Source of the DNA: an uncultured Ruminococcus sp.
GTDB lineage: Bacteria; Bacillota; Clostridia; Oscillospirales; Ruminococcaceae
Direction: 5' to 3'
Length of the DNA: 64,000 nucleotides
Assembly: GCA_902786975.1 (NCBI GenBank)
Contig: CADAES010000019.1
Location: forward strand, 1-64,000
Made by a program: the position numbers and the translations under genes. The first letter of the stretch is position 1, and each line of letters begins with the position of its first letter. The notes under the pieces are model-generated. The model did no database searches and was not told the origin of the DNA. It saw only the letters and a program-made list of their open reading frames with translations. Shown in pieces: positions 1 to 7,646 of this stretch.

Positions 1-83
1 CCGAGTTTTGAAAGTATGGCTTCTGCTTGTTCCTTTATCTCCGGTTCTACCCTTGCAATTACATTTGAACTTTTAACAGCCAT
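1..83 (-). CDS. RelB/DinJ-family antitoxin, N-terminus only (cut by window edge)
   Basis: Twenty-seven complete codons are visible on the minus strand. They begin at an ATG (81-83) behind a strong AAGGTGG-like ribosome binding site. The peptide starts MAVKSSNVIARVEPEIK and continues with a Glu/Ala helix. This is the usual opening of RelB/DinJ antitoxins: a ribbon of the ribbon-helix-helix fold followed by a helix rich in E, Q and A. Such antitoxins bind their own promoter and neutralise a RelE/YafQ-type mRNA interferase, normally encoded just downstream, which here would be outside the window. The family call rests on the N-terminus alone; another ribbon-helix-helix regulator is possible. Confidence 0.6.
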   Translation of the reverse strand, partial: MAVKSSNVIARVEPEIKEQAEAILSKL

Positions 84-107
84 AATGCCACCACCTTTCT
101 TGATATT

Positions 108-136
108 ATTATACCACAATGTATATCGGATTGCAA
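108..136 (-). promoter_or_regulatory. Sigma-A promoter for the RelB-like gene
   Basis: TTGCAA (131-136) and TATAAT (108-113) on the minus strand are separated by 17 bases. The start codon lies about 25 bases downstream of the -10 box. Confidence 0.75.
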
Positions 137-151
137 TACTTTTTAATAAAA

Positions 152-180
152 AGCAAAAAAAAGAAGCTCTGATGAGCCTC
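152..180 (-). terminator. Rho-independent terminator of tRNA-Leu
   Basis: Read on the minus strand, GAGGCTC-ATCA-GAGCTTC (one G:T pair) is followed by eight T residues. It begins about 7 bases after the encoded CCA end of the tRNA. Confidence 0.75.
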
Positions 181-186
181 TTAAAA

Positions 187-271
187 TGGTGCGGGTGACA
201 GGACTTGAACCTGCACTCCTCTCGGAAGCAGCACCTAAAACTGCCGTGTATGCCAATTTCACCACACCCGC
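187..271 (-). tRNA. tRNA-Leu(UAG)
   Basis: A complete class II tRNA with a long variable arm. The acceptor stem GCGGGTG pairs with CACCCGC, the T-loop GTTCAAG is present, and the CCA end is encoded. The anticodon stem GCAGT/GCTGC encloses the loop TTTAGGT, giving anticodon UAG, which reads CUN leucine codons. A consensus promoter lies about 210 bases upstream, so the precursor carries a long 5' leader containing two imperfect direct repeats. Confidence 0.93.
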
Positions 272-345
272 ATATTATTAAATTTTTGATCTTCAGCCAA
301 TTGGAATAATCCGGAAAAGTACCACTGTTGTAACGCTGCCTAAAT

Positions 346-456
346 CTAACGTGTCTGCCCCGTTTGCGAAGCAAGCGATGTCCACACACAGGTGCAAATA
401 ATACAAATAGAATCGCTAACGTGTCTGCCCGGCTTGCGAAGCAAGCAGCGATGTCC
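346..456. repeat. Two imperfect direct repeats in the tRNA-Leu leader
   Basis: Copies at 346-383 and 416-456 share CTAACGTGTCTGCCC, then a palindrome, then GATGTCC. The palindrome is GCTTGC-GAA-GCAAGC in the second copy (432-446) and a slightly decayed form in the first (362-376). The second copy has a 3-base insertion. The repeats lie between the promoter at 488-516 and tRNA-Leu, so they are probably transcribed as part of the tRNA precursor. No known family was recognised. Confidence 0.8.
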
Positions 457-487
457 GCAGGCCCGAAAAGCTTGAAACAGCATTGTT

Positions 488-516
488 ATTATACCACATA
501 TACTGAATACTGTCAA
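488..516 (-). promoter_or_regulatory. Sigma-A promoter for tRNA-Leu
   Basis: Minus-strand TTGACA (511-516), 17-base spacer, TATAAT (488-493). The next gene downstream is tRNA-Leu. Confidence 0.85.
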
Positions 517-548
517 GAAAAATAGAGTTCGGAATTACTCCGAACTCT
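517..548 (-). terminator. Terminator of the fibronectin/SleB-like gene
   Basis: A 10-bp perfect stem, AGAGTTCGGA / TCCGAACTCT with a 5-base loop, is followed on the minus strand by ATTTTTC. It sits directly downstream of the stop codon at 557. Confidence 0.8.
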
Positions 549-556
549 GAATTCTT

Positions 557-1813
557 TTAGCCCCAGTATCTTCTCCAGATCTGCATATAGCCGCCCCAAG
601 GGAGCTTGAAGTTATATGCGACCTTGCTGCTGCTCTTATAGGAGCCGCTGTTACACCAGTAGAACACATTGTAGTCATTTTTGATGCCCTTAAGAGTTGT
701 TACTCCGTAGGTCGCACCCCAGACTGCAAGCTTTACTCTGTGAGATACCCTTGAATAGGTAGCTCCACGAGCTGTGAGTCCTGCGTCGGAAAGGAATCCG
801 CCGCTGGTGTAGATGACACTTGCGATATTCGGGTATCTTCTGTAATACTTAGCCCAAACACCCGTTTTGGTATACTTTGCGCAAACATACTGGTTCGTTA
901 CACAGTCTGCAACGTAGACGATAGGCCTATCCCAGAATGATCCTGCGGCACCGCCGACCTCGTGGAACACGATACGGCACATTGCCTTCCAGTCAGCCTT
1001 GCTGTAATCCATTCTGGCTGTCTTGATATTTATTGCGTCTGACATAGATGAGAGATTTCCTTTATCGTCAACTGCCCTTACCGCAAAAAGATATTCGGTA
1101 TCTCTCCTGAGGCTTGTTACGGTGAAATCGGTGTAAGGTGTGCTTGCTACACTTGTCCAGTCGGCATACTGCCCGTTCTTGACATAAACAAGATACCTTG
1201 TTGCGCCCGACACAGCGTTCCAATGAAGCTTTACGCTCTTGGTCTGCTTACCGTAGGGATGAGTGTAATCCGAATCGATAGTCCTTTCCGGAGAAAGAAC
1301 AGGGGCTGTGAAGCCGTTGTCATCAGAAAGATTTTCGTTCGGAAATACTGTAGTCTCAGCGGTAGTTGATGATGTACCTGCTGTTGTAACAGCGGGTCTT
1401 GTTGTGGTGGTCACTCCGCTTTTCAGATCTGATTTAACCTTGTTAGTTGATCTGGTCTTAGTAGACTTAGTCGCAGAGGTGCCTGCAGTTTCAGAAGTCG
1501 TTTCAGAAGCAGTCGCAGCTGAAGTGGTTGTCGTGGTCTCAGCCGGCGTGCTCGCAGAAGTCGTTTCTGACGGCATGGTCACCAAGCTTGCTGTTTCGCC
1601 CTGTGAAGCTCTGTAGGTCGCCATTGTAAGCTCGACCGTGTCAGCAGTTCCCGATACATAAGTTGTCTCACTTGTCTGTGAGGTCTCTTCCTGTACCGAG
1701 ATGTCAGGGTCAGATGTGGAAGAACCTGTATAGCAGGTGAAAGTAAGTACCACCGCTAAAACAGCTACTGCCCATCTGGACACAAGCTTTCTTGATAAGT
1801 TTTCTTTGGCCAT
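557..1813 (-). CDS. Secreted fibronectin type III protein with SleB/CwlJ-like C-terminal domain
   Basis: 418 residues from the ATG at 1811-1813 (GGAAAA upstream); a longer reading to 1939 has no ribosome binding site. A hydrophobic export segment lies at about residues 8-28. A Ser/Thr-rich linker (about 60-165) is typical of exposed cell-wall or cellulosome-associated proteins. A fibronectin type III domain follows (about 175-265; conserved W, Y and L pattern ending in FAVRAVD). The C-terminal 145 residues, beginning around MCRIVFHEVGG, resemble the cell-wall hydrolase family of SleB/CwlJ, with a candidate catalytic Glu in HEVGG (about residue 285) and a Trp/Tyr-rich end. Export and fn3 are seen directly; hydrolase activity is inferred. 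It is transcribed alone, with its own promoter, structured leader and terminator. Confidence 0.7.
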   Translation of the reverse strand: MAKENLSRKLVSRWAVAVLAVVLTFTCYTGSSTSDPDISVQEETSQTSETTYVSGTADTVELTMATYRASQGETASLVTMPSETTSASTPAETTTTTSAATASETTSETAGTSATKSTKTRSTNKVKSDLKSGVTTTTRPAVTTAGTSSTTAETTVFPNENLSDDNGFTAPVLSPERTIDSDYTHPYGKQTKSVKLHWNAVSGATRYLVYVKNGQYADWTSVASTPYTDFTVTSLRRDTEYLFAVRAVDDKGNLSSMSDAINIKTARMDYSKADWKAMCRIVFHEVGGAAGSFWDRPIVYVADCVTNQYVCAKYTKTGVWAKYYRRYPNIASVIYTSGGFLSDAGLTARGATYSRVSHRVKLAVWGATYGVTTLKGIKNDYNVFYWCNSGSYKSSSKVAYNFKLPWGGYMQIWRRYWG

Positions 1814-1820
1814 AATTTTC

Positions 1821-1899
1821 CGGCAGCGAATTTCCTCGCCTGTTGCTGCCGAAGTTTTCACACCCTTTCTATTGGGACGGTTTTCTCTTTTTATCCCAA
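1821..1899 (-). promoter_or_regulatory. Structured 5' leader, class unknown
   Basis: Minus-strand transcripts contain TTGGGA...TCCCAA (1872-1899) followed by a strong CGGCAGC...GCTGCCG hairpin (1821-1851). The 3' arm of the second hairpin abuts the GGAAAA ribosome binding site of the gene starting at 1813, so folding could limit ribosome access. Cell-wall hydrolases in Firmicutes are often under riboswitches, but the conserved cores of the c-di-AMP and c-di-GMP classes were not recognised here. Confidence 0.4.
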
Positions 1900-1976
1900 C
1901 CAAATTAATCTCAAAGCATAATGCCGTTTGAAATCGCAAGGCGTAAAATTACAAAACGATTACAAACATTGTTGAC

Positions 1977-2005
1977 ATTGTAACACACTCCGTAAGATTT
2001 GTCAA
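1977..2005 (-). promoter_or_regulatory. Sigma-A promoter of the fn3/SleB-like gene
   Basis: Minus-strand TTGACA (2000-2005), 17-base spacer, TACAAT (1977-1982). It predicts a leader of about 155 bases. Confidence 0.85.
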
Positions 2006-2219
2006 CCTCGCAACCGCTAAATAACTGTAAACAAAGGTGTAACACGGGGGCAGAATAAAAGCGCTCCGCTTTGCATAGAATTTAATGACAGCAAGAATAC
2101 GGCGCAGGTACGCTGTTTCCGAAAAAGTGCTGTATTTTTGTCAAAAGTGAGCCGTCTTAATAGAAAGTTTACAAATCAAAGCGAAACAATATCACAAAAT
2201 GTGGGAAAAGAGGCACCAA

Positions 2220-3140
2220 ATGAGGAATTATTTACCTGAAGGAAGAACAATAAACAGCAGCCGAAACAAGTACTATCTGCAAAATGCAGATAATTTAGAG
2301 CTTGCGATGAGGCAGGGGCTGACGCTTGAGGGGCACGCTGTAATGTGCACGCAGGAGCACGATATAATCGTGGATCTGCCGTTCGGCAAAGGGATCATAC
2401 CCAGGAGCGAGGGGGCAATAGGCATTGAAGAAGGCGTAACAAGGGATATTGCGCTGCTTTCGAGAGTGAACAAGACGGTTTGCTTCAAGATAATGAGCAT
2501 CGGCGAGGAAAGCGGCGGGATAGTATGCCGTTTGTCAAGGAGACTTGCGCAGCAGGAGTGCATAGACGAGTACATATCCAAGCTCAGCAGGGGTGATGTC
2601 ATACCCGCAAAAGTTACGCATTTAGAGCCTTTTGGCTGCTTTGCGGACATCGGCTGCGGCATCGTTTCGCTGATTCCGATAGACGCAGTTTCGGTCTCAC
2701 GCATATCCCACCCCAACGACAGATTTTTTAACGGGCAGGACATTTTCGCCGTAGTAAAGGATATTTCGCAGGGGCGGATAACCCTTTCGCACAAGGAGCT
2801 TCTGGGCACGTGGGAGCAGAACGCAGAAATGTTTTCGGTCGGCGAAACTGTCTGCGGGACGGTGCGTTCGATAGAGCCATACGGCATATTTATCGAGCTG
2901 ACGCCTAACCTCGCAGGGCTCGCAGAACCGCAGGAAAACGTACATATAGGGCAATCTGCGAGCGTTTTCATAAAAGCTCTTATACCCTCGAAAATGAAGG
3001 TCAAGCTGATAATCGTCGATGTATTTGACCGTCCCGATCTCCCCGGGAGCATCAATTATTTCATCGACCACGGGCATATCGAAAGTTGGGTATACTCCAC
3101 CGAAAATTCCGGAAAACACATTTATACATATTTCACATAA
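2220..3140 (+). CDS. S1 RNA-binding domain protein (ribosomal protein S1-like)
   Basis: 306 residues from the ATG at 2220, which follows AAAAGAGG at the right distance; an in-frame ATG at 2199 overlaps that site and is less likely. Three S1-type OB-fold segments are visible at about residues 40-105, 120-195 and 205-265. Each has the pattern G-x-V-x-(8)-F/Y-G-x-(5)-L-x-G/P; the clearest are AKVTHLEPFGCFADI and GTVRSIEPYGIFIEL. Such short S1-like proteins occur in many Firmicutes and are thought to bind mRNA or the ribosome; a specific role is not known. The gene stands alone. Its stop codon overlaps the terminator of the convergent rarA gene. Confidence 0.8.
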   Translation: MRNYLPEGRTINSSRNKYYLQNADNLELAMRQGLTLEGHAVMCTQEHDIIVDLPFGKGIIPRSEGAIGIEEGVTRDIALLSRVNKTVCFKIMSIGEESGGIVCRLSRRLAQQECIDEYISKLSRGDVIPAKVTHLEPFGCFADIGCGIVSLIPIDAVSVSRISHPNDRFFNGQDIFAVVKDISQGRITLSHKELLGTWEQNAEMFSVGETVCGTVRSIEPYGIFIELTPNLAGLAEPQENVHIGQSASVFIKALIPSKMKVKLIIVDVFDRPDLPGSINYFIDHGHIESWVYSTENSGKHIYTYFT

Positions 3141-3181
3141 AAAAATCAGCCGCAGAAGACTTTTTGTCAACTGTGGCTGAT
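3139..3181 (-). terminator. Terminator of rarA
   Basis: An 11-bp stem (3145-3155 with 3171-3181, one G:T pair) is followed on the minus strand by a run of seven T residues. It overlaps the 3' end of the convergent S1 gene. Confidence 0.8.
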
Positions 3182-3275
3182 GTGGTTTCGCAAAGGTCGT
3201 CGTTTGTTATCGAATTATTACAAAATGTAACGAAATCGTTTAAGGTAATTGTACACTAGTGGTTACAATCTGTAA

Positions 3276-4538
3276 CTATTTCTTTATCTTATCCCAGTAG
3301 GTTTTCGCTGTCTGCTCGGTCTTGTTGTCACCGAAGACGTAGTATTTTCTGCCGACGAGGTTGTCGGGAAGGTACTGCTGCTTCACCCAATGGTCGGGAT
3401 AGTCGTGCGGATAGAGGTAGTGCTGACCCTTGACGGCAGCGTCGTCGCCGTCGAAATGCTTATTCTGGAGATTTCTCGGAACGGTGGTCGCCTCGCCGTT
3501 TCTAATATCGGAAAGCGCCGTATCTATCGCCATTATCGCACTGTTGGACTTTGGTGCGGTCGCAAGCAGTATAGCGGCTTGCGCAAGAGGTATCCTCGCT
3601 TCGGGAAGGCCGAGCTGCATTGCGCTGTCAACGCAGGCTTTAACGATGGTCACCGCCATCGGATAGGCAAGCCCGATGTCCTCGCTTGCGATGACAAGCA
3701 GACGACGGCTGAGAGATATTATATCTCCGCTTTCGCACAGTCTTGCGGCGTAATGCACGGCAGCATCGGGATCGGAGCCTCTTATCGACTTTTGCAGTGC
3801 TGACAGGATATCGTAATGCTCGTCGCCGTCACGGTCGTAGCGCATATTGCTGCGCTGGGTGAGCGACCTTGCGGTCTCCAGCCGAACGGTGAGGTTCTTA
3901 CCGTCATTCTCGGCGCTCAGGCAGCAAAGCTCGACGGTGTTCATCGACTTTCGGACATCGCCGCCGCAGCCGTTTGAGATATGCTCGACAACGCCGTTTT
4001 CAAGCTGAAGCTTTCTGCCCAGCTCGTCTGCCATGAACTGAAAAGCCCGTCTGACCGCAGAACATATCTCGGTCTGCTCGACAGGCTTGAACTCGAACAT
4101 CGTACAGCGGCTGATTATCGCATTGTAGATATAAAAATACGGATTTTCGGTAGTCGATGCGATAAGGGTTATGCTGCCGTCCTCGATATATTCAAGCAGC
4201 GACTGCTGCTGTTTTTTGTTAAGGTACTGTATCTCGTCAAGATAAAGCAGTATTCCGTTGAGCCCGCTAAAGGTCTGTGTCTGTGCGATTATCTGTTTGA
4301 TATCGGATATCGACGCAGATGTGCCGTTGAGCTTGTGCAGCTCCATATCGGTCGAACGGGCGATAAGCCTTGCAAGCGTTGTCTTGCCGACGCCCGAGGG
4401 ACCGTAGAATATCATATTGGGTATGCTCTTGCTTTCGATTATCCTGCGAAGCGGCATATTTTCCCCGACAAGATGCTTCTGTCCGACAACGTCATCGAGC
4501 GTTTTCGGTCTTATTCTTTCCGCCAAAGGTATTCCCAT
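3276..4538 (-). CDS. rarA: Replication-associated recombination protein RarA (MgsA), AAA+ ATPase
   Basis: 420 residues, the usual length for the family. The N-terminal AAA+ domain has the Walker A motif GPSGVGKTT (about 46-54), Walker B LLYLDEIQ and a sensor region ASTTENP. The C-terminal half carries the helical tetramerisation part, including the typical SARSLTQRS-like and YLYPHDYPDHWV segments. RarA acts at stalled or collapsed replication forks, interacting with SSB and the replisome. The start at ATG 4536-4538 follows AGGAG. It lies 16 bases after a small unknown gene and shares its promoter (4880-4908). Confidence 0.95.
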   Translation of the reverse strand: MGIPLAERIRPKTLDDVVGQKHLVGENMPLRRIIESKSIPNMIFYGPSGVGKTTLARLIARSTDMELHKLNGTSASISDIKQIIAQTQTFSGLNGILLYLDEIQYLNKKQQQSLLEYIEDGSITLIASTTENPYFYIYNAIISRCTMFEFKPVEQTEICSAVRRAFQFMADELGRKLQLENGVVEHISNGCGGDVRKSMNTVELCCLSAENDGKNLTVRLETARSLTQRSNMRYDRDGDEHYDILSALQKSIRGSDPDAAVHYAARLCESGDIISLSRRLLVIASEDIGLAYPMAVTIVKACVDSAMQLGLPEARIPLAQAAILLATAPKSNSAIMAIDTALSDIRNGEATTVPRNLQNKHFDGDDAAVKGQHYLYPHDYPDHWVKQQYLPDNLVGRKYYVFGDNKTEQTAKTYWDKIKK

Positions 4539-4554
4539 TTTTAACTCCTGTCAC

Positions 4555-4848
4555 TCAATCGTCAAGCACGCTTTTTATCTTATCGAATTTCATCTTGTAC
4601 GCCTTGCTGTTTATCTTCATCATCAGGTAATCCCTTGCAACGAGAACAGCGTCCTGAGCCTTAGTGTTTTCCGCACCGACAAAGCTTTTATAGATTATCA
4701 GCTGGTTCGATGACACCTTCATCACAACGTGGCTGAGGCACTCAAAGGTACCTCTGCACAAGTGGCGTGAGCTTACAAAATTGAAAAGGTCCTCATAGGT
4801 CGCATCGGTGACCTCGGTATCGAGAAATTCATCAAGAACAGTATTCAT
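4555..4848 (-). CDS. Small protein of unknown function upstream of rarA
   Basis: 97 residues from the ATG at 4846-4848, chosen because a very strong AGGGGAGG site precedes it; a longer reading to 4920 runs through the promoter. The protein is soluble and mixed in charge. It has two Cys near the middle (RHLCRGTFEC) and a basic C-terminal helix (KINSKAYKMKFDKIKSVLDD). No domain was recognised. It is the first gene of the two-gene operon with rarA, so a link to fork maintenance is possible but unsupported. Confidence 0.75.
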   Translation of the reverse strand: MNTVLDEFLDTEVTDATYEDLFNFVSSRHLCRGTFECLSHVVMKVSSNQLIIYKSFVGAENTKAQDAVLVARDYLMMKINSKAYKMKFDKIKSVLDD

Positions 4849-4879
4849 AACTATCCGCCTCCCCTGTTGATATACTGAC

Positions 4880-4908
4880 ATTATAACACACTTTGCGCTG
4901 TTTTTCAA
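4880..4908 (-). promoter_or_regulatory. Sigma-A promoter of the unknown gene - rarA operon
   Basis: Minus-strand TTGAAA (4903-4908), 17 bases, TATAAT (4880-4885). It is back-to-back with the promoter at 4926-4954. Confidence 0.85.
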
Positions 4909-4925
4909 TAATTTTTGCAAAGCTC

Positions 4926-4954
4926 TTGAAGAAATATATAAACTATGTTATAAT
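4926..4954 (+). promoter_or_regulatory. Sigma-A promoter of the SGNH hydrolase - PIN - phosphodiesterase operon
   Basis: TTGAAG (4926-4931), 17 bases, TATAAT (4949-4954), 35 bases before the start codon at 4990. Confidence 0.85.
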
Positions 4955-4989
4955 AAAGGTATAACCACGACTTAGACAGGAGTGTTCCT

Positions 4990-6024
4990 ATGTTCAAAAA
5001 AATTCTGTCGACCGCTGCGGCTTTCGTTATAGCTGTCGGCTGTGCATTTACAAGCTTTGCCGATGACGAGGTCGAGCAGGGCGAAATGGAGATAGTGAAG
5101 ACCGAGATACCTGCTCCGCAGAAGATAGTTTTTCTCGGCGACTCGATACCTGCGGGCTACGGGCTTGCGGATTACGTCAAGGACGGCGAGACTCCCCTTT
5201 CAAGCTACCCTGCGCTGCTTGAAGCTAAATACAACGGTGAGCTTTCGGATATATGCAAATGCAGCATCGTGAACTGCGCTTCTTCGGGCGACACATCGTC
5301 CAAGCTCTGGCAGAAAGTCGGCACGGGAAGCCTTGACCTCAGCCTTATCGCAAGCGACGTTGTGGTCGTTTCTATCGGCGGCAACGATATTATGGGGCCT
5401 GCGCTGGAGTTCATCTATAACGACCTGAAGGTGACGAACAAGGAACAGATGAAAAAGTTTGACACCGCCAAGCTCAGCGATGCTCAGACGATGCAGAAGA
5501 TGAACGCCGCTATGGAAAAGATAACGGAGAACATCAGCACGTTCAAGGTGAACATCAACAAGATAATCAGCGCTATACATGAAAAGACAAAGGGAACGGT
5601 CATCGTACAGACTGTCTACAATCCGCTTGATTCCGACCCGTCGCTGGCGGTGTTCTCGGGGCTTATCGGCGCAAAGATACAGGAAGTTAACAACACCATC
5701 ACTTCAAACTCGTCAAGCGGGGATTATCTCGTGTGCGATGTCGCCGGGGCATTTGCCGGAAAGAGCAAGGAATACACCAACATCGACGATTTTGACATCC
5801 ACCCCAACGCTGACGGTCACAAGGCTATCGCAGACCTTATGGATCAGCAGATAAAGAAGAAAAAATACGAGCACGAGGAGCTTAAAGAAGTCGGCGACAG
5901 CTCAAGCTCCGGGAAGAAAAAGATCAGCAAGGGCGAGCTTTATCTGACGCTGGGACTATTCTTCGGCGGATTTCTGATACTAATCGTAGTTGTAACTATC
6001 ATATTCAGGAAAAAGACAAGCTGA
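4990..6024 (+). CDS. Membrane-anchored SGNH/GDSL hydrolase
   Basis: 344 residues. A signal peptide occupies residues 1-24 (cut near SFA-DDE). The GDSL-family blocks are present: block I FLGDSIPAGYG with nucleophile Ser52, block II around NCASSGDTS, block III GGND with Asn132, and block V DIHP supplying Asp269 and His271. A charged linker is followed by one membrane span (about 318-340) and a short basic tail, so the enzyme domain lies outside the cell, held by its C-terminus. The family hydrolyses esters of lipids, polysaccharide acetyl groups or wall components; the substrate is unknown. First gene of a three-gene operon. Confidence 0.88.
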   Translation: MFKKILSTAAAFVIAVGCAFTSFADDEVEQGEMEIVKTEIPAPQKIVFLGDSIPAGYGLADYVKDGETPLSSYPALLEAKYNGELSDICKCSIVNCASSGDTSSKLWQKVGTGSLDLSLIASDVVVVSIGGNDIMGPALEFIYNDLKVTNKEQMKKFDTAKLSDAQTMQKMNAAMEKITENISTFKVNINKIISAIHEKTKGTVIVQTVYNPLDSDPSLAVFSGLIGAKIQEVNNTITSNSSSGDYLVCDVAGAFAGKSKEYTNIDDFDIHPNADGHKAIADLMDQQIKKKKYEHEELKEVGDSSSSGKKKISKGELYLTLGLFFGGFLILIVVVTIIFRKKTS

Positions 6025-6035
6025 CAGGAGATACT

Positions 6036-7088
6036 ATGAAGATATTTCTTATTGATTTTGAAAACGTTAAGTCCAAGGGACTTGAAGGCATAAACAAGCT
6101 CGAAGAAACAGACAGCGTTATTATTTTCTTCAGCGAAAACTCCGACACTCTCAGCTTTGAGATGCATCAGAAGGTGCTCAGTTCAAAAGCTGATATCGAA
6201 TATTTCAAGGTGAGCGTCGGCGGGAAGAACGCTCTTGATTTCCAGCTTTCCACGCTGCTGGGATTCATGGTAGCAAAGGAGATATACAGCCACATATTCG
6301 TTATAAGCAACGACAAGGGCTTTGATTTTCTCCATTCGTTCTGGTGCGGGAACTACATCGACACGCCAAGCACTCTGGTTTACAGGTCAAAGACGATAAG
6401 CGGTGCTGTGGAGCTTGAAAAGTCGCTTAAAAAGTCCGAAGAAGCTAAGGCAAAAAAGGCTGAAAAGGCGGTTGTACAGACGGAAGAAGCGGCTGTTGAG
6501 GAAATAGTTGAGCAGCCCGTTGAAGCTTCCGCAGAGGAGGCTGCCGAGGAAGCTGTCAAGCCAGAGGCTCCCAAGAAAAAGAAAGCGCCTGCCAAAAAGG
6601 TACAGAGCTTTGACGAGATGTTCACGGGGCTTATCTCGGGGGCGTGCAGCGAGAGCGAATACGACAGGATAAAGGAGCTTATGGTCGCATCGGAGACCAA
6701 GGAGGAGTTTCACAACTCGCTTGCGAAGATATACAAGCAGCAGGGCACGGAGATATACAAGGCTTTGAAGACCAAGTATCTGCGGCTGAAGGAGAAATAC
6801 GCTTCGCAGCAGCAGGAGCAGACCGAGCAGACCGAGCAGGTACAGCCTCAGCCGAAGGAAGAAGTTGTTGAGATAGAGGTCTCCGACAGGCTAAGCGAGC
6901 TGCTCTCGGAGGTGTGCACACAGCCCGAGGATATCGAGAGAGTGCGCAGCTGCATCAATTCGACAAAGAACAAAAAGCAGCTGTATATAAGCATGGTAAA
7001 GGAATTTCAGAAGAAAAAGGGCTGCGAGTATTACAACGCTCTGAAGCCGTATTACAGCGAGCTTTCCAAGCAGACGCAGGAGTGCTGA
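6036..7088 (+). CDS. PIN-like domain protein with two C-terminal helical repeats
   Basis: 350 residues, with an AGGAG site before ATG 6036. Residues 1-115 form a PIN/NYN-like nuclease fold: an early acidic motif LIDFENV, a central NALDFQLS segment, and SNDKGFDF as the last acidic cluster. These are the Asp positions that bind metal in PIN nucleases. Residues 130-190 are a low-complexity Ala/Glu/Lys linker. Two related helical units follow: one beginning DEMFTGLISGACSESEYDRI, one beginning RLSELLSEVCTQPEDIERV. Both continue with a K/Q-rich helix and an aligned Y-x-A-L-K-x-Y motif (IYKALKTKY; YYNALKPYY). An RNA-directed role is inferred from the fold. Confidence 0.75.
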   Translation: MKIFLIDFENVKSKGLEGINKLEETDSVIIFFSENSDTLSFEMHQKVLSSKADIEYFKVSVGGKNALDFQLSTLLGFMVAKEIYSHIFVISNDKGFDFLHSFWCGNYIDTPSTLVYRSKTISGAVELEKSLKKSEEAKAKKAEKAVVQTEEAAVEEIVEQPVEASAEEAAEEAVKPEAPKKKKAPAKKVQSFDEMFTGLISGACSESEYDRIKELMVASETKEEFHNSLAKIYKQQGTEIYKALKTKYLRLKEKYASQQQEQTEQTEQVQPQPKEEVVEIEVSDRLSELLSEVCTQPEDIERVRSCINSTKNKKQLYISMVKEFQKKKGCEYYNALKPYYSELSKQTQEC

Positions 7089-7089
7089 T

Positions 7090-7605
7090 ATGAAGCTTTT
7101 TATTGCATCGGACATTCACGGCTCGGCTTTGTGGTGCGAAAAGATGCTTGATGGATTTGAAAACAGCGGTGCTGAAAAGCTGATACTGCTCGGAGATATT
7201 CTCTATCACGGTCCGAGGAACGACCTTCCCGACGGATACGACCCGAAAGCCACAGCTGCGATGCTCAACGCTGTGAGGAACAGGATATTCTGTGTTCGTG
7301 GGAACTGCGATACCGAGGTAGACCAGATGGTACTGGACTTTCCTGTTCTTGCGGAGCACGGCTTGATATACGCCGACGGGTGCAGCCTTTTTGCGACGCA
7401 CGGACACAAATACAATCCTGATTCGCCCCCGCCGCTTGAAAAGGGCGGATATCTGCTCAACGGGCACACGCACGTTCCGATGATAAAGGATTTCGGTGAT
7501 TTTACCTATGTCAACTGCGGGTCGATCGCTATCCCGAAGGAAAACTCGGCACACAGCTATATTGTTTTTGACGGCGGGCGATTTGAATTTAAGACGCTTG
7601 AATAG
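7090..7605 (+). CDS. yfcE: YfcE/MJ0936-family metallophosphodiesterase
   Basis: 171 residues, starting one base after the previous stop. Calcineurin-like metal-binding motifs are all present: SDIHG, LGDILYHG, GNCD, ATHGHKY and NGHTH. Members hydrolyse phosphodiesters such as bis-pNPP and some cyclic or modified nucleotides with Mn2+; the natural substrate is not established. It is the last gene of the operon and is followed by a strong terminator. Confidence 0.9.
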   Translation: MKLFIASDIHGSALWCEKMLDGFENSGAEKLILLGDILYHGPRNDLPDGYDPKATAAMLNAVRNRIFCVRGNCDTEVDQMVLDFPVLAEHGLIYADGCSLFATHGHKYNPDSPPPLEKGGYLLNGHTHVPMIKDFGDFTYVNCGSIAIPKENSAHSYIVFDGGRFEFKTLE

Positions 7606-7608
7606 TAA

Positions 7609-7642
7609 AAGGTCGGAGAGAGAATTCTCCGACCTTATTTTT
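7609..7642 (+). terminator. Terminator shared by yfcE and the convergent DUF4317 gene
   Basis: An 11-bp perfect stem (7609-7619 with 7626-7636) is followed by ATTTTTG on the plus strand and by a T run on the minus strand, so it can act both ways. Confidence 0.85.
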
Positions 7643-7646
7643 GTGT

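Larger units (their letters stand above)
1814..2219. other. Divergent intergenic region between the fn3/SleB-like and S1-domain genes
   Basis: 405 bases. On the minus strand it holds a consensus promoter (1977-2005) and a leader of about 155 bases with two clear hairpins (1821-1851 and 1872-1899). The rest, 2006-2190, shows no gene and no convincing promoter for the plus-strand S1 gene; a TTGTCA at 2138-2143 has no good -10 partner. Confidence 0.6.

Noticed and set aside
1821..1960. c-di-AMP (ydaO) or c-di-GMP riboswitch
   Set aside because: Only general features (hairpins, GAAAACC and AGCAACAGGCG strings) are present; the conserved cores could not be matched by eye, so it is left as an unclassified leader.
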